From: a virus
Virus record (IMG/VR): IMGVR_UViG_3300011114_001049
Location: 36,275-100,274 of that record
Reading direction: 5' to 3' (one strand)
DNA length: 64,000 nucleotides
The notes under the pieces: model-generated
The model's database searches: none
Seen by the model: only the letters and a program-made list of their open reading frames with translations
Told to the model about the DNA's origin: nothing
Translations under genes and position numbers: made by a program
Part shown: piece by piece, positions 8,505 through 15,981 of the stretch
Numbering within the stretch: the stretch's first letter is position 1
Layout of the letters: each line of letters begins with the position of its first letter

Positions 8505-8767
8505 AAACATTAAAATCAACTATCGTAGGTGTAGCTGTTGTTGCAACTCTAGGATTAACATTAGTAACGTGCACTAATAAAAAATACAAGTATAAAATTA
8601 AGGGGCAAGTGAGAGTTCCTAAGTCAGATACTACTATATTACATGATGCTATTTGGTATACTGACACCATCAGCTTTGACGAAGATACTGCTTATTATTT
8701 TAACAGCGATGGCTCAGAAGTTAGGATACATCCGCCTTTTATTTTGATAAATAATACCAAAAAATAA
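8501..8767 (+). CDS. lipoprotein
   Basis: 88 residues. Residues 1-23 are a signal peptide with a hydrophobic core (TIVGVAVVATLGLTLVT) and the lipobox L-V-T-C24, so Cys24 should be lipidated. The mature part is 65 residues, hydrophilic, with no recognised domain. Phage lipoproteins in fibre regions can block receptors and exclude superinfecting phages (for example T5 Llp), but that role is only inferred here. The ATG overlaps the glycosidase stop (ATGA). Confidence 0.75.
   Translation: MKTLKSTIVGVAVVATLGLTLVTCTNKKYKYKIKGQVRVPKSDTTILHDAIWYTDTISFDEDTAYYFNSDGSEVRIHPPFILINNTKK
8746..8754 (+). promoter_or_regulatory. late-promoter-like motif GATAAATAA
   Basis: A copy of GATAAATAA inside the last codons of the lipoprotein gene, 19 bases before the fibre paralog start at 8774. 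Same spacing as most other copies. Confidence 0.4.
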
Positions 8768-8773
8768 ACTATT

Positions 8774-9703
8774 ATGACTTTTATAAATTGGGGCAGTGAG
8801 TCTGAAGAACAAAAAAATTACAGGAGGTTTTTAGAAGAGCAGGCCCTTTTCGAGCAGGCAGTAAACGCAAGTCGGGCAAGAGGCGGTCAGTCTCCTGGGG
8901 TAGGAGGAAGCGGTAGTATTATCGAAAGTTTAGCAGAAATAAGCATAGAAACTATTTTAGCTAATCTTAATTTAAGATATTCTGAAGTTACAGAATTAGT
9001 CCCAAACATATATAATTTTTGGGATGATTATACTAAAGACGACGACGAAAACCCTATGTCTGGAATAAATGATGGTGGTGATGACATGTATGATGGCGGA
9101 AACTATATGAATACTAATCTTACTGCAACTTGGGACGATATTAAAGATGGAGAAATTGATGACGATGCTATACTTGCAGCAGCAAGTATACCATATACTC
9201 ATACTCAAGCAGACGATGAGGAAGACGATCCAACTCAATATTATAACCCGCCTATGGACGGTGCAGTTCAGTTAGGGGACTCTTATTTTGGCGCGGGCTC
9301 TAAATATTTTACGAATATGTATCCTGGTTTATTTATAATGGTTGCAGATAATATTTCTATCTCTGAATTTAATATTAGTGGTGATGTAGGATCTGATGGT
9401 GAAGGAGTTAGCGCAGGATATATCGAGTCAATTGTTCCTGGCTGGACTCTTTTTTATAAAAATAATACAGATGAAGATAACGAAGATCCTTCAATTAATC
9501 AGTTAATTTTAGTACCTGGTAATTCTGATGGGATTACTCAAGAATATGACGATTCGTCAGAATACGATGACCATAGAATATCAGGAATAGGTAATAGAGG
9601 TAGATTAATATATGCAGTTGTTGCTCGACATCCAGACGAAGACGTATTATCTGAATCTGATGCTATTTTAGTGGCGCAAAAAATACTAGAGATAATTCTT
9701 TAA
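8774..9703 (+). CDS. short tail fibre / adhesin, paralog of the gene at 3987
   Basis: 309 residues. The first 50 residues repeat the anchor of the 911-residue fibre (W-G-S-E-S-E-EQK, EEQALFEQA, SPGVGGSG). Residues 63-111 hold the LNLRYSEVTELVP...GDDMYDGGN module. Residues about 171-190 hold YFGAGSKYFTNMYPGLF. Relative to the longer paralog the two modules are in reversed order, and the large beta-repeat middle is absent. The protein is strongly acidic (runs of D and E). Probably an alternative or accessory receptor-binding protein. Confidence 0.65.
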   Translation: MTFINWGSESEEQKNYRRFLEEQALFEQAVNASRARGGQSPGVGGSGSIIESLAEISIETILANLNLRYSEVTELVPNIYNFWDDYTKDDDENPMSGINDGGDDMYDGGNYMNTNLTATWDDIKDGEIDDDAILAAASIPYTHTQADDEEDDPTQYYNPPMDGAVQLGDSYFGAGSKYFTNMYPGLFIMVADNISISEFNISGDVGSDGEGVSAGYIESIVPGWTLFYKNNTDEDNEDPSINQLILVPGNSDGITQEYDDSSEYDDHRISGIGNRGRLIYAVVARHPDEDVLSESDAILVAQKILEIIL

Positions 9704-9741
9704 TAAGTTTTTTATACTAGAAAAAATAGATTGAATTACTA

Positions 9742-9750
9742 AATAAATAA
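9742..9750 (+). promoter_or_regulatory. late-promoter-like motif AATAAATAA
   Basis: AATAAATAA 22 bases before the ATG of the 48-residue basic protein at 9773. Confidence 0.4.
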
Positions 9751-9772
9751 TTAAAATAGGCGCTGAATAAAA

Positions 9773-9919
9773 ATGGCATCAACTAAAAAATTATTAACTA
9801 ATAACACGTTAACTTCAAGCTCTCGTAAAAAGAGACCAGGAATACACGCAAAGACCAAGCGTAGCTTTTCTAAAAAGAGCAAAAATTGGGCTAAGCAGTA
9901 TAGGGGTCAGGGAAAATAA
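9773..9919 (+). CDS. very basic 48-residue protein, possibly conserved
   Basis: A 48-residue frame with about a third Lys/Arg and no acidic residues. The C-terminal part has the pattern S-R-K-K-R-P-G-I-H-A-K-T-K and S-K-N-W-x-K-x-Y-R-G-Q-G-K. I recall similar short basic proteins in several large phages, which suggests a conserved nucleic-acid-binding or packaged protein; this is recollection, not a search. It has its own late-promoter-like motif 22 bases upstream and another follows it, so it is probably expressed alone. Confidence 0.6.
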   Translation: MASTKKLLTNNTLTSSSRKKRPGIHAKTKRSFSKKSKNWAKQYRGQGK

Positions 9920-9931
9920 ATTGCAGTATTA

Positions 9932-9940
9932 AATAAATAA
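9932..9940 (+). promoter_or_regulatory. late-promoter-like motif AATAAATAA
   Basis: AATAAATAA 20 bases before the start of the gene at 9961. Confidence 0.4.
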
Positions 9941-9960
9941 CTAAAATAATAAAAATACTA

Positions 9961-10542
9961 ATGAAAAGATACGTTAAGCTTTTTGAAAGATATGTTAGAG
10001 AAAACGAAGAAATTGAGCAATTCGGTGACTCAGAATATATGCCTAGTGACGATATGTCTAATAACAATATATATGGCGATTATGACCAAGATGAAATGTC
10101 TAAACCTGAAGTTGTTGAACTTATCGCAAAATACTTTAAAACTAAAATACTACCTGAATTAGAGCCAGAAGAAAAGGCTGAATTAAAAGATATGGCAAGA
10201 GAAGCTACTCCTGAAATGACAGAAGAATATCTTAATGAAGACTTGAGAGATAGATTTAAAAGTTTTAAAGAAAAGGCTATGATCGGTGGTGGACTTGCAA
10301 CAATGGTAACAGGAATGATTACTGCTCTTGGTGAATTTACGGGTTACTCAGAATCTGAGTTAACTATGAGAATTCACGACTTCGTTGAAGGTTTTGGGGC
10401 AGGTCGATACTCAGGTCCGATAACTGTGGCAATGGTATTTGCAGGAATAACAATGGCGTTAAAAGGATATTCAGATAGAGCAAACAGATTAGATACTCCA
10501 TATACAAAAGGTAAAGGTGGAAATGGATTTAACTCGTATTGA
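9961..10542 (+). CDS. capsid-targeting-peptide protein with hydrophobic C-terminal segments
   Basis: 193 residues. Begins MKRYVKLFERYVRENEE, matching the targeting-type N-terminus of this window with possible hydrophobic-x-Glu cleavage sites (LFE, VRE). An acidic middle follows (residues 18-85), then two small-residue hydrophobic stretches: GGGLATMVTGMITALGEF at about 112-130 and GPITVAMVFAGITMAL at about 155-171. These could insert in a membrane. T4 internal proteins are packed in the capsid and injected with DNA; a membrane-active injected protein would fit, but this is inference. The whole sequence is otherwise unrecognised. Confidence 0.6.
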   Translation: MKRYVKLFERYVRENEEIEQFGDSEYMPSDDMSNNNIYGDYDQDEMSKPEVVELIAKYFKTKILPELEPEEKAELKDMAREATPEMTEEYLNEDLRDRFKSFKEKAMIGGGLATMVTGMITALGEFTGYSESELTMRIHDFVEGFGAGRYSGPITVAMVFAGITMALKGYSDRANRLDTPYTKGKGGNGFNSY

Positions 10543-10578
10543 GTTAGATAAGATAAAGGCTTGTATTTTAAGATTTTA

Positions 10579-11106
10579 TCATCCTTGAGTTTCTAGGTAT
10601 TTCTTAAACCCTGTGCAAGCTTTAACGATTTCTCCGTTGTTGCTTAAATCTCCAACTATGTAATCAAGACTACCCTCGTCGTCGCTTGCAAATGCAGCAC
10701 CAATGACAAATTCTGAACCGTTGTAAGCAAGCTCACTATAGTCTAACATGGAGTTAAGGTAGTACTCAGTGTCTGCCACGGGTATTAGTAATTCGTTCAT
10801 AAAGTTAGAACTGTCAATCTCTGTGTTGTTAACGTCAAGTTCTACACCGCATCTTTTGAATGCATCAGCAACATACTCAAGAAAAGGCGGTAAGTCTTTC
10901 TTAATAATTCCAGTAAGTGGAACAGGCTTAGCTTTCTTCATTGCTTCAACCGCAACTACTTCTACTTCCTTGTCTTCCATGTCCTCGACATTCTTACTGG
11001 TTCCGCTTAGCAGTTGTGCACCTACATCCCATAAATCTGCGTCTCTGCCATTGTTGTAATTGATGCCCTCATTGATATTTGAGAAGTACTCGTTGATGTT
11101 TTTCAT
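10579..11106 (-). CDS. targeting-peptide-type protein, function unknown
   Basis: 175 residues. The N-terminus MKNINEYFSNINEG has the Phe/Tyr-rich pattern ending in I-N-E before Gly, a good prohead-protease-like site. The rest is acidic and mixed alpha/beta with no recognised family. It converges on the gene at 9961 and lies downstream of a separate minus-strand unit. Probably capsid cargo by its N-terminus only. Confidence 0.55.
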   Translation of the reverse strand: MKNINEYFSNINEGINYNNGRDADLWDVGAQLLSGTSKNVEDMEDKEVEVVAVEAMKKAKPVPLTGIIKKDLPPFLEYVADAFKRCGVELDVNNTEIDSSNFMNELLIPVADTEYYLNSMLDYSELAYNGSEFVIGAAFASDDEGSLDYIVGDLSNNGEIVKACTGFKKYLETQG

Positions 11107-11167
11107 ATTATCTTTGTTTTTCTTTTAATTATTTTGCTAATGAATAGATTAGATTATAGATATACAG

Positions 11168-11194
11168 AAAAACCCCTTTATTCAAGGGGTTTTT
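11168..11194. terminator. bidirectional intrinsic terminator
   Basis: Perfect hairpin: AAAAACCCCTT, loop TATTC, AAGGGGTTTTT. Eleven pairs with an A-tract on one side and a T-tract on the other, so it can stop transcription in both directions. It overlaps the end of the minus-strand gene at 11178 and would mainly serve that gene. Confidence 0.85.
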
Positions 11195-11516
11195 TATTTT
11201 CCTTTAGATAGTCTTCTAAAATTTTTACAATTTCATCAATCTCATATCTAGCTTCATCACTAACCAATTTAAAATTTTTGTATTTGAAAAGAAATAACCA
11301 AAAGAATGCAAAGTGAATTAAGAGCATAAGAAATAAGGTAGCTATTGTGATTCCCAACATACATAAGACGGGTACTCCAAACGTTATTAGGTAAAACACA
11401 AAATTAAAAATTTCTGTATTAGCAATAGATAAAAACTTATATTGCCAAATCACCCTTTTTAATTTGTTTGGCGGTAAGTCTTTATGTAAGTCAGCTTCTT
11501 CTTTGATTTTAGACAT
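11178..11516 (-). CDS. small membrane protein with two transmembrane helices
   Basis: 112 residues from ATG 11516 (MSKIKEEADLH). The open frame continues to 11558, but the extension is low-complexity. Two adjacent hydrophobic segments (about residues 38-60 and 62-80: LITFGVPVLCMLGITIATLF, LMLLIHFAFFWLFLF) form a helical hairpin, with a Lys/Glu-rich C-terminal tail. The stop codon lies inside the terminator hairpin. Function unknown; a holin or membrane-protective role cannot be judged from sequence. Confidence 0.6.
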   Translation of the reverse strand: MSKIKEEADLHKDLPPNKLKRVIWQYKFLSIANTEIFNFVFYLITFGVPVLCMLGITIATLFLMLLIHFAFFWLFLFKYKNFKLVSDEARYEIDEIVKILEDYLKENKKPLE

Positions 11517-11617
11517 AATCGTAGTTTTTAATAATATTATTATACTAAATAGAAGCAATTAGTTAAATAATTACTCCACTTAAAACCCAACAAATAGTTC
11601 TTAGTTAAATATAGTTA

Positions 11618-11690
11618 GAGCCTGACACTAGTCGGCGCTGAGTCCTTTGGGCTTTTGAGTTGTCTTAGGCAGCAATAGCGTCGGCCATAA
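11618..11690 (+). other. GC-richer structured leader upstream of the zinc-ribbon gene
   Basis: The 190-base gap before 11707 has no frame, but it contains a stretch much richer in G and C than its surroundings. GCCTGAC at 11620-11626 can pair with GTCTTAGGC at 11662-11670 (two-base bulge). Between them GTCC-TTT-GGGC can form a small hairpin, and GTCGGC occurs twice (11631 and 11680). This could be a 5' leader RNA, a promoter region or a small non-coding RNA. No known riboswitch class is recognised. Confidence 0.3.
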
Positions 11691-11706
11691 AAAAACAAGG
11701 TAAAAT

Positions 11707-12474
11707 ATGTACACATCAAATTCAACTGCGTCTAACTCGACGCCCACTGCTAATATTGCAGTAAATCGAAATCGCCTTAAGCATTACACAGGCGATCTAG
11801 TCTATTTAAAGGATGGAACTCATTTTGAAATAGAACTATACAACCCAAAAACCTTCAAGGTCCTGGCTAAAATCTTAGTCAACGGCATAAACGTCTCCGC
11901 TGCAGGCATAGTCATTAGGCCTGGAGAAAGAGTCTTTTTAGAAAGATGGCTGGACAAGTCTAATAAGTTTCTATTTGAGACTTATGAAGTAGACGATTCT
12001 CTAGAGTCTAGAGAAGCAATAGCTCAAAACGGTAAAGTAATAGTTGAGTTCTACGATGAAGTTCAACAAGTAAGCCAGTTCAATCTAGTTGGTCCAAGCA
12101 CGACTGTAAACTCGCTCCTCTTAACTGACTCTCCGACTTGGACAACTAATCCTGTCTATACGGGCACGACTAGCACTCCGTCTTTTGGAGGAACTACTGT
12201 AAATTATTCTACTCAAACGATTGGTGCAAACGCAAGTATAGCAGGTAGTTTGGAAACAGGTAGGGTCGAGAGCGGAGAATCTTCAACTCAAGAATTCTCA
12301 TCAGACTTTACAGGCTTTAACTATTGGATAAATCACAAAGTAGGAATAACTCTCCTACCTGAATCACAAAAGCAGGTAGAAGTAAATGAGATTCGAAACT
12401 ATTGTACTGAATGCGGAACCAGAATGAAGGCAAAGAGCTGGAAGTTCTGTCCTACATGCGGCACAAAAATATAA
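11707..12474 (+). CDS. C-terminal zinc-ribbon protein, possible virion surface protein
   Basis: 255 residues. Residues about 25-110 (YLKDGTHFEIELYNPKTFKV ... RPGERVFLERWLDKS) form a compact beta domain that, from memory, recurs in large phages and giant viruses. Residues 120-215 are Ser/Thr/Gly-rich and probably flexible. Residues 233-251 form a zinc ribbon: C233-x2-C236 and C248-x2-C251. It is monocistronic, preceded by the structured leader and followed by a terminator. The role is unknown; a capsid decoration or assembly protein is a guess from the linker and high-expression context. Confidence 0.6.
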   Translation: MYTSNSTASNSTPTANIAVNRNRLKHYTGDLVYLKDGTHFEIELYNPKTFKVLAKILVNGINVSAAGIVIRPGERVFLERWLDKSNKFLFETYEVDDSLESREAIAQNGKVIVEFYDEVQQVSQFNLVGPSTTVNSLLLTDSPTWTTNPVYTGTTSTPSFGGTTVNYSTQTIGANASIAGSLETGRVESGESSTQEFSSDFTGFNYWINHKVGITLLPESQKQVEVNEIRNYCTECGTRMKAKSWKFCPTCGTKI

Positions 12475-12495
12475 ATTTTAAAATCAGGCTCTACT

Positions 12496-12522
12496 GAAGG
12501 ATCTCTAGTGAGGTCCTTTTTT
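12496..12522 (+). terminator. intrinsic terminator
   Basis: AAGGATCTC, loop TAGT, GAGGTCCTT followed by TTTT. A 9-pair stem with one T-G wobble and a T-run, placed 22 bases after the zinc-ribbon gene stop. Confidence 0.8.
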
Positions 12523-12533
12523 GTTTAGGTAGA

Positions 12534-12542
12534 GATAAATAA
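12534..12542 (+). promoter_or_regulatory. late-promoter-like motif GATAAATAA, very close to start
   Basis: GATAAATAA ends only four bases before the ATG at 12547. If it is a promoter the transcript would have almost no leader. Confidence 0.4.
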
Positions 12543-12546
12543 ATTC

Positions 12547-13890
12547 ATGAAGCATGTTGCACTATTTGAAAGCTGGATGAGAGAGGAAACGATCATACTT
12601 ACCTCAAGACAAGGTAGAACGATTAGAGTAAAGTCTGTCCACGGTAAGATCGAAGAGATCGATAACGAAGCAGAAATAAGATTTCCTTTTGTGACAGGTC
12701 AGCCAATCACAGTCTTGATGAAGAGTTGGGCCTGTACTAACGGTTTCAAGTGGAACGGTAAAAGTGTTTGTCCAGAAGAAAAAGTATTCGGTATACACAA
12801 GAAAGATATTCCGATGGGTCACGAGTTAAGAATGATGTTTCCTAATAAGTTTAGAAATGAATCGCTAGATAGTATGTCGCTATTAGAAATTTCAAATGGA
12901 GCCATTCCTGATAGTGAGCTGACTGTACTTAACAAGCCTACTGGAGAAAAAGGCGATTCTAAAGTAAGATTAAATTCTAAAGCAGCTATTGATTTTAATA
13001 ATATGGTTGCTGCTGCTAGACTAGAAGGTGTTAATATTGAAGTTAGTCAAGGTTATAGAGACTTGGGTAGTAAAGAGAGAGGTTGTGCTGATGGTTTTAC
13101 TCAATGGTGTGCTTGGAATAAGTATAAGTCAGGAACGGGTAATTTAGCAGCTAGACCAGGAACATCTAATCACGGTAAAGGAAGTGCAGTTGATGTAAAA
13201 AATTGTAGAAAGGGAGGAGCTGTGCACAACTGGTTGAAAATAAACGCTTCTAAGTTTAATTTTAGACCGCTTGCTAGTGAAGCTTGGCACTGGGACCATT
13301 CATCAAGTCGTGAAAGTATTATATCTTCGCTTGACGTGAGTAATACATCTTCACCAGGGAGCGATACTCAATTTACAAATTCTAAAAAATTACCTGAAAA
13401 AATTAAATCTTCAATAGATAAACTAAAAACAAAGTACGGTATTGACATTACTCAATCACACATTGATAAAGAATTTAAACAAGAAGGTGATATACAACCA
13501 GATAACGGTAGAGTTGATAGTGAAGCTAAGAAAAACATTGAAAAATTAATAAAAGATTGTAAAGTATTAAACCCTAACGTTAGGTTTCCTGTAGACATTG
13601 TTTCTGATTATAGAAGTTATGATGACCAAGTAGATAATTTTGGAACAAAGGCTAAAACAAGAGGCGTTGATGACACACAAAAGTATAACACAATTCCTGG
13701 TTTTTCTCAACACCACACAGGAAAGGCTTTTGATATATTTAGTACTGAACCTACTTGGTGGGATACAAATTTAGAAGTTAAAAATTGGGTTGCAGATAAT
13801 TGTAAAAAATATGGGTTTAAGGTAACTTACACAGTTGATGGTGTAATTAGAAAAAAAGAGCCTTGGCATCTATTTTATGTTGGTAGTTAA
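12547..13890 (+). CDS. double M15 (VanY-type) peptidase with capsid-targeting-type N-terminus
   Basis: 447 residues. The N-terminus MKHVALFESWMREE is of targeting type. Residues about 15-95 are an unrecognised beta-rich domain. The first M15 metallopeptidase domain (about 135-262) has H209-x6-D216 and W-H248-W-D-H. The second (about 285-445) has H389-x6-D396 and E-P-W-H441. Both zinc sites look complete. M15 enzymes cut the D-Ala-D-Ala or L-Ala-D-Glu bonds of peptidoglycan peptides. Two catalytic domains in one chain is unusual. The N-terminus suggests the enzyme is packaged or virion-bound rather than a simple endolysin. Confidence 0.85.
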   Translation: MKHVALFESWMREETIILTSRQGRTIRVKSVHGKIEEIDNEAEIRFPFVTGQPITVLMKSWACTNGFKWNGKSVCPEEKVFGIHKKDIPMGHELRMMFPNKFRNESLDSMSLLEISNGAIPDSELTVLNKPTGEKGDSKVRLNSKAAIDFNNMVAAARLEGVNIEVSQGYRDLGSKERGCADGFTQWCAWNKYKSGTGNLAARPGTSNHGKGSAVDVKNCRKGGAVHNWLKINASKFNFRPLASEAWHWDHSSSRESIISSLDVSNTSSPGSDTQFTNSKKLPEKIKSSIDKLKTKYGIDITQSHIDKEFKQEGDIQPDNGRVDSEAKKNIEKLIKDCKVLNPNVRFPVDIVSDYRSYDDQVDNFGTKAKTRGVDDTQKYNTIPGFSQHHTGKAFDIFSTEPTWWDTNLEVKNWVADNCKKYGFKVTYTVDGVIRKKEPWHLFYVGS

Positions 13891-13924
13891 TTAACTGATC
13901 TAACCCTAATTTTGAAAAGAGAAG

Positions 13925-15148
13925 TTAAAGAGCTAGCCAATCTTTGAAACTTAATGCCTTATTCTCAACAACTTGTTCCTTTCTCCTAAAAATATCAGCC
14001 GCTCGTACAGCATCAATAGCTTCTTTTGAAATCCAATTCTCAGTCTTAAAGTATGGATAATTAGACTTAGTTGAGTCGATTGCAATCTCAGAAACAAGAC
14101 CAGTATTTATGACATATGCACCTTTGCCAGTCTCTTTGGCTAAACTAACAGTGTCTCCTTTCTTGATTATTCTCCGGTTTGAAGGCCTAGGTGCATTAAA
14201 TGCTGCTTCAGCTGCGGTCCCATCAGGTTTAGTGGTTAACCAATAAACCCATTTGTCTCCTACTTCTAACCATATCTCGTTACCTGTGATTCCTTTAACT
14301 AGATTAGATGTTAGAACAGGTAGAGCTCCCCATACTCCAAACTTCTCGTTTCTTTCCATGAACCACGTTCTATTTGAGACAGTCATTTGCTTTGAAGCCT
14401 CAACCCTTACACCAAAGTCACCAGATCTAAACTCAGTATCAATATCAGCAGCAACCCTCTCAGTAAACTCTTTTATTTTGTCAGTGGTCTGTTTACGAAA
14501 ATCTTCTGGTGACGATAGATCTAAACTTAATAATCCTCTACGTGCAACATCTGTCGATACTTGATGAGCAGACTTTATCTCGCTCGTTAAACTAAAGTCA
14601 ATTCCTGATACTCTAGATAGCCTAGCAAGTTCTGCTTCCCTAGACGAGACTAGGTGTTTTATTGATCGATCTATTATTGTATCTAACTGACTGCTGTTTC
14701 TGCCGTCGCTATTATGTAACAAGATAGTCTGTACGTCAGTTCCAATCGTTACTATCCAAAAATTAGTACCTTCGCGAGTGACTGTCTTATCTAGATCAGA
14801 TCTTTCATATACTGAAAATACTGGAGTTGCTTTAGTACCGTCAGGTAGGATAACTTGAGGCCTAGCCATCAAGACAAGACCAATCTTTGTAGGTTCGATT
14901 GTAGTTTCCCTAAAGAGCACACTCTCAGCAGGTTCAGCTAAAGTAGACAAAGTTTTCCTAAAGAAATATTCTATTTGACTAGTAGTTTCTTCGTCCAATT
15001 TAACAAACGTCTGTGATTTTCCAGTCTGTACTCCAATAACTTTAAGATTAGCTAATCGCCGGTCTGCTCTTTCTAAAAAATGCGCGCCTTTATCTGAGTC
15101 CTTTAGTGAAAGTGCCTCAGTAAGGAACTGATCAAAGCTTTTTATCAT
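13925..15148 (-). CDS. 407-residue protein with targeting-type peptides at both ends
   Basis: The start MIKSFDQFLTEALS is a textbook match to the T4 internal-protein peptide, with L-T-E before Ala as the likely cut site. The last 17 residues (VVENKALSFKDWLAL) repeat the aromatic pattern S-F-x2-W-L. Between them is a largely helical, charged protein with a domain around residues 245-330 containing several Trp and Gly residues. No family recognised. It is divergent from the gene at 15243 and has its own motif at 15166-15174. Confidence 0.65.
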   Translation of the reverse strand: MIKSFDQFLTEALSLKDSDKGAHFLERADRRLANLKVIGVQTGKSQTFVKLDEETTSQIEYFFRKTLSTLAEPAESVLFRETTIEPTKIGLVLMARPQVILPDGTKATPVFSVYERSDLDKTVTREGTNFWIVTIGTDVQTILLHNSDGRNSSQLDTIIDRSIKHLVSSREAELARLSRVSGIDFSLTSEIKSAHQVSTDVARRGLLSLDLSSPEDFRKQTTDKIKEFTERVAADIDTEFRSGDFGVRVEASKQMTVSNRTWFMERNEKFGVWGALPVLTSNLVKGITGNEIWLEVGDKWVYWLTTKPDGTAAEAAFNAPRPSNRRIIKKGDTVSLAKETGKGAYVINTGLVSEIAIDSTKSNYPYFKTENWISKEAIDAVRAADIFRRKEQVVENKALSFKDWLAL

Positions 15149-15165
15149 TAACTGAATAATTTAGA

Positions 15166-15174
15166 TTATTTATC
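15166..15174 (-). promoter_or_regulatory. late-promoter-like motif GATAAATAA (minus strand)
   Basis: GATAAATAA read on the minus strand, 17 bases before the ATG at 15148. Confidence 0.45.
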
Positions 15175-15228
15175 TAACCTGTTCTGTCCTTAATTCTAAA
15201 CCGTAAGTAAAGATAAAAATCTGGTTGG

Positions 15229-15237
15229 GATAAATAA
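15229..15237 (+). promoter_or_regulatory. late-promoter-like motif GATAAATAA
   Basis: GATAAATAA ends five bases before the ATG at 15243, the short-spacing class also seen at 12534. Confidence 0.4.
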
Positions 15238-15242
15238 TAAAA

Positions 15243-15689
15243 ATGAAGAAGTTAAAGTTTATATTAGAAAGCAGAGAATACTTTGCAATAGATGGTATCG
15301 AGTGGAAAGACATCAAATTTGTCACGACTGGTAAGGACGACAACCTGATGTATCTTGGAGTCATCCTACCTGGGGACAGCGAGCCCTTAGAAGGATTAGA
15401 ACTGACTATTCAAGTAGTAATGAATGCTCTGTATCAGCCTCATATAAGTCTTCCTGAGGAGCTTAGAGGTAAGGGCTTGACAGTTAAGATATATCGAGCA
15501 CTAGTTGAAAGGCTCGGTCATCTATATTCAGGTAAAGGGCGCAGACAAAACCCAATGATAGATAGAGTTTGGGTAAAGCTTAAGATGGATCCTACTATAC
15601 GCTGTGCTGAGAATTCAATAGGCACTGCATGCTGGTTACCAGATGACGAACTTGGAACTTCTCTTGAAGATTTTCTTGGGGATGAATAA
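15243..15689 (+). CDS. targeting-peptide protein, possible GNAT-like fold
   Basis: 148 residues. Starts MKKLKFILESREYF, with I-L-E before Ser as a candidate cleavage site. The middle (ISLPEELRGKGLTVKIYRALVERLGHLYSG) resembles the acetyl-CoA loop R-G-x-G and following helix of GNAT acetyltransferases. The rest of the fold is not clear enough to assign catalytic function. If real, it would be a small acyltransferase packaged in the virion. It leads a plus-strand operon with the membrane protein and lysozyme genes. Confidence 0.5.
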   Translation: MKKLKFILESREYFAIDGIEWKDIKFVTTGKDDNLMYLGVILPGDSEPLEGLELTIQVVMNALYQPHISLPEELRGKGLTVKIYRALVERLGHLYSGKGRRQNPMIDRVWVKLKMDPTIRCAENSIGTACWLPDDELGTSLEDFLGDE

Positions 15690-15693
15690 ATAA
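15685..15693 (+). promoter_or_regulatory. late-promoter-like motif AATAAATAA
   Basis: AATAAATAA overlapping the stop of the preceding gene, nine bases before the ATG at 15703. It may be a chance product of the stop codon. Confidence 0.25.
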
Positions 15694-15702
15694 AAGAAAA
15701 AG

Positions 15703-15981
15703 ATGAAAAGATATTTTTTAGGTTGGGAAAACATTAAATGGATAATAAGAGAACTTGGAAAAATGTATTCTTCAACGATTTCATTCTTTTCTAAGAAGAG
15801 AATTGAATCAGGCTTAGCTTTTATTATTGGCCAATGGGGAATGATTTTTTTTATGTTAGAGAATCACTCTAACATGTCAACGTCAGATCTAGTATTATGG
15901 ACAAGCGTTGAATTTTTAATTGCTGGTTATACAACTCACCATATTCAAAAGGAAAAGAGAGAAAAAGAAAACGAAGGATGA
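15703..15981 (+). CDS. small membrane protein, candidate holin
   Basis: 92 residues with two hydrophobic segments (about 37-53, GLAFIIGQWGMIFFML, and 62-77, LVLWTSVEFLIAGYTT), a basic N-terminus and a charged Lys/Glu C-terminal tail. Size and layout fit two-span class II holins, and the next gene, overlapping by ATGA, is a muralytic enzyme. Both support a holin, but the neighbour carries a targeting-type N-terminus, so the pair may instead serve genome entry. Confidence 0.5.
   Translation: MKRYFLGWENIKWIIRELGKMYSSTISFFSKKRIESGLAFIIGQWGMIFFMLENHSNMSTSDLVLWTSVEFLIAGYTTHHIQKEKREKENEG

Noticed and set aside
10543-10578. Hairpin between convergent genes at 10.5 kb as terminator
   Set aside because: Only six AT pairs (GATAAA / TTTATC) with a 17-base loop.
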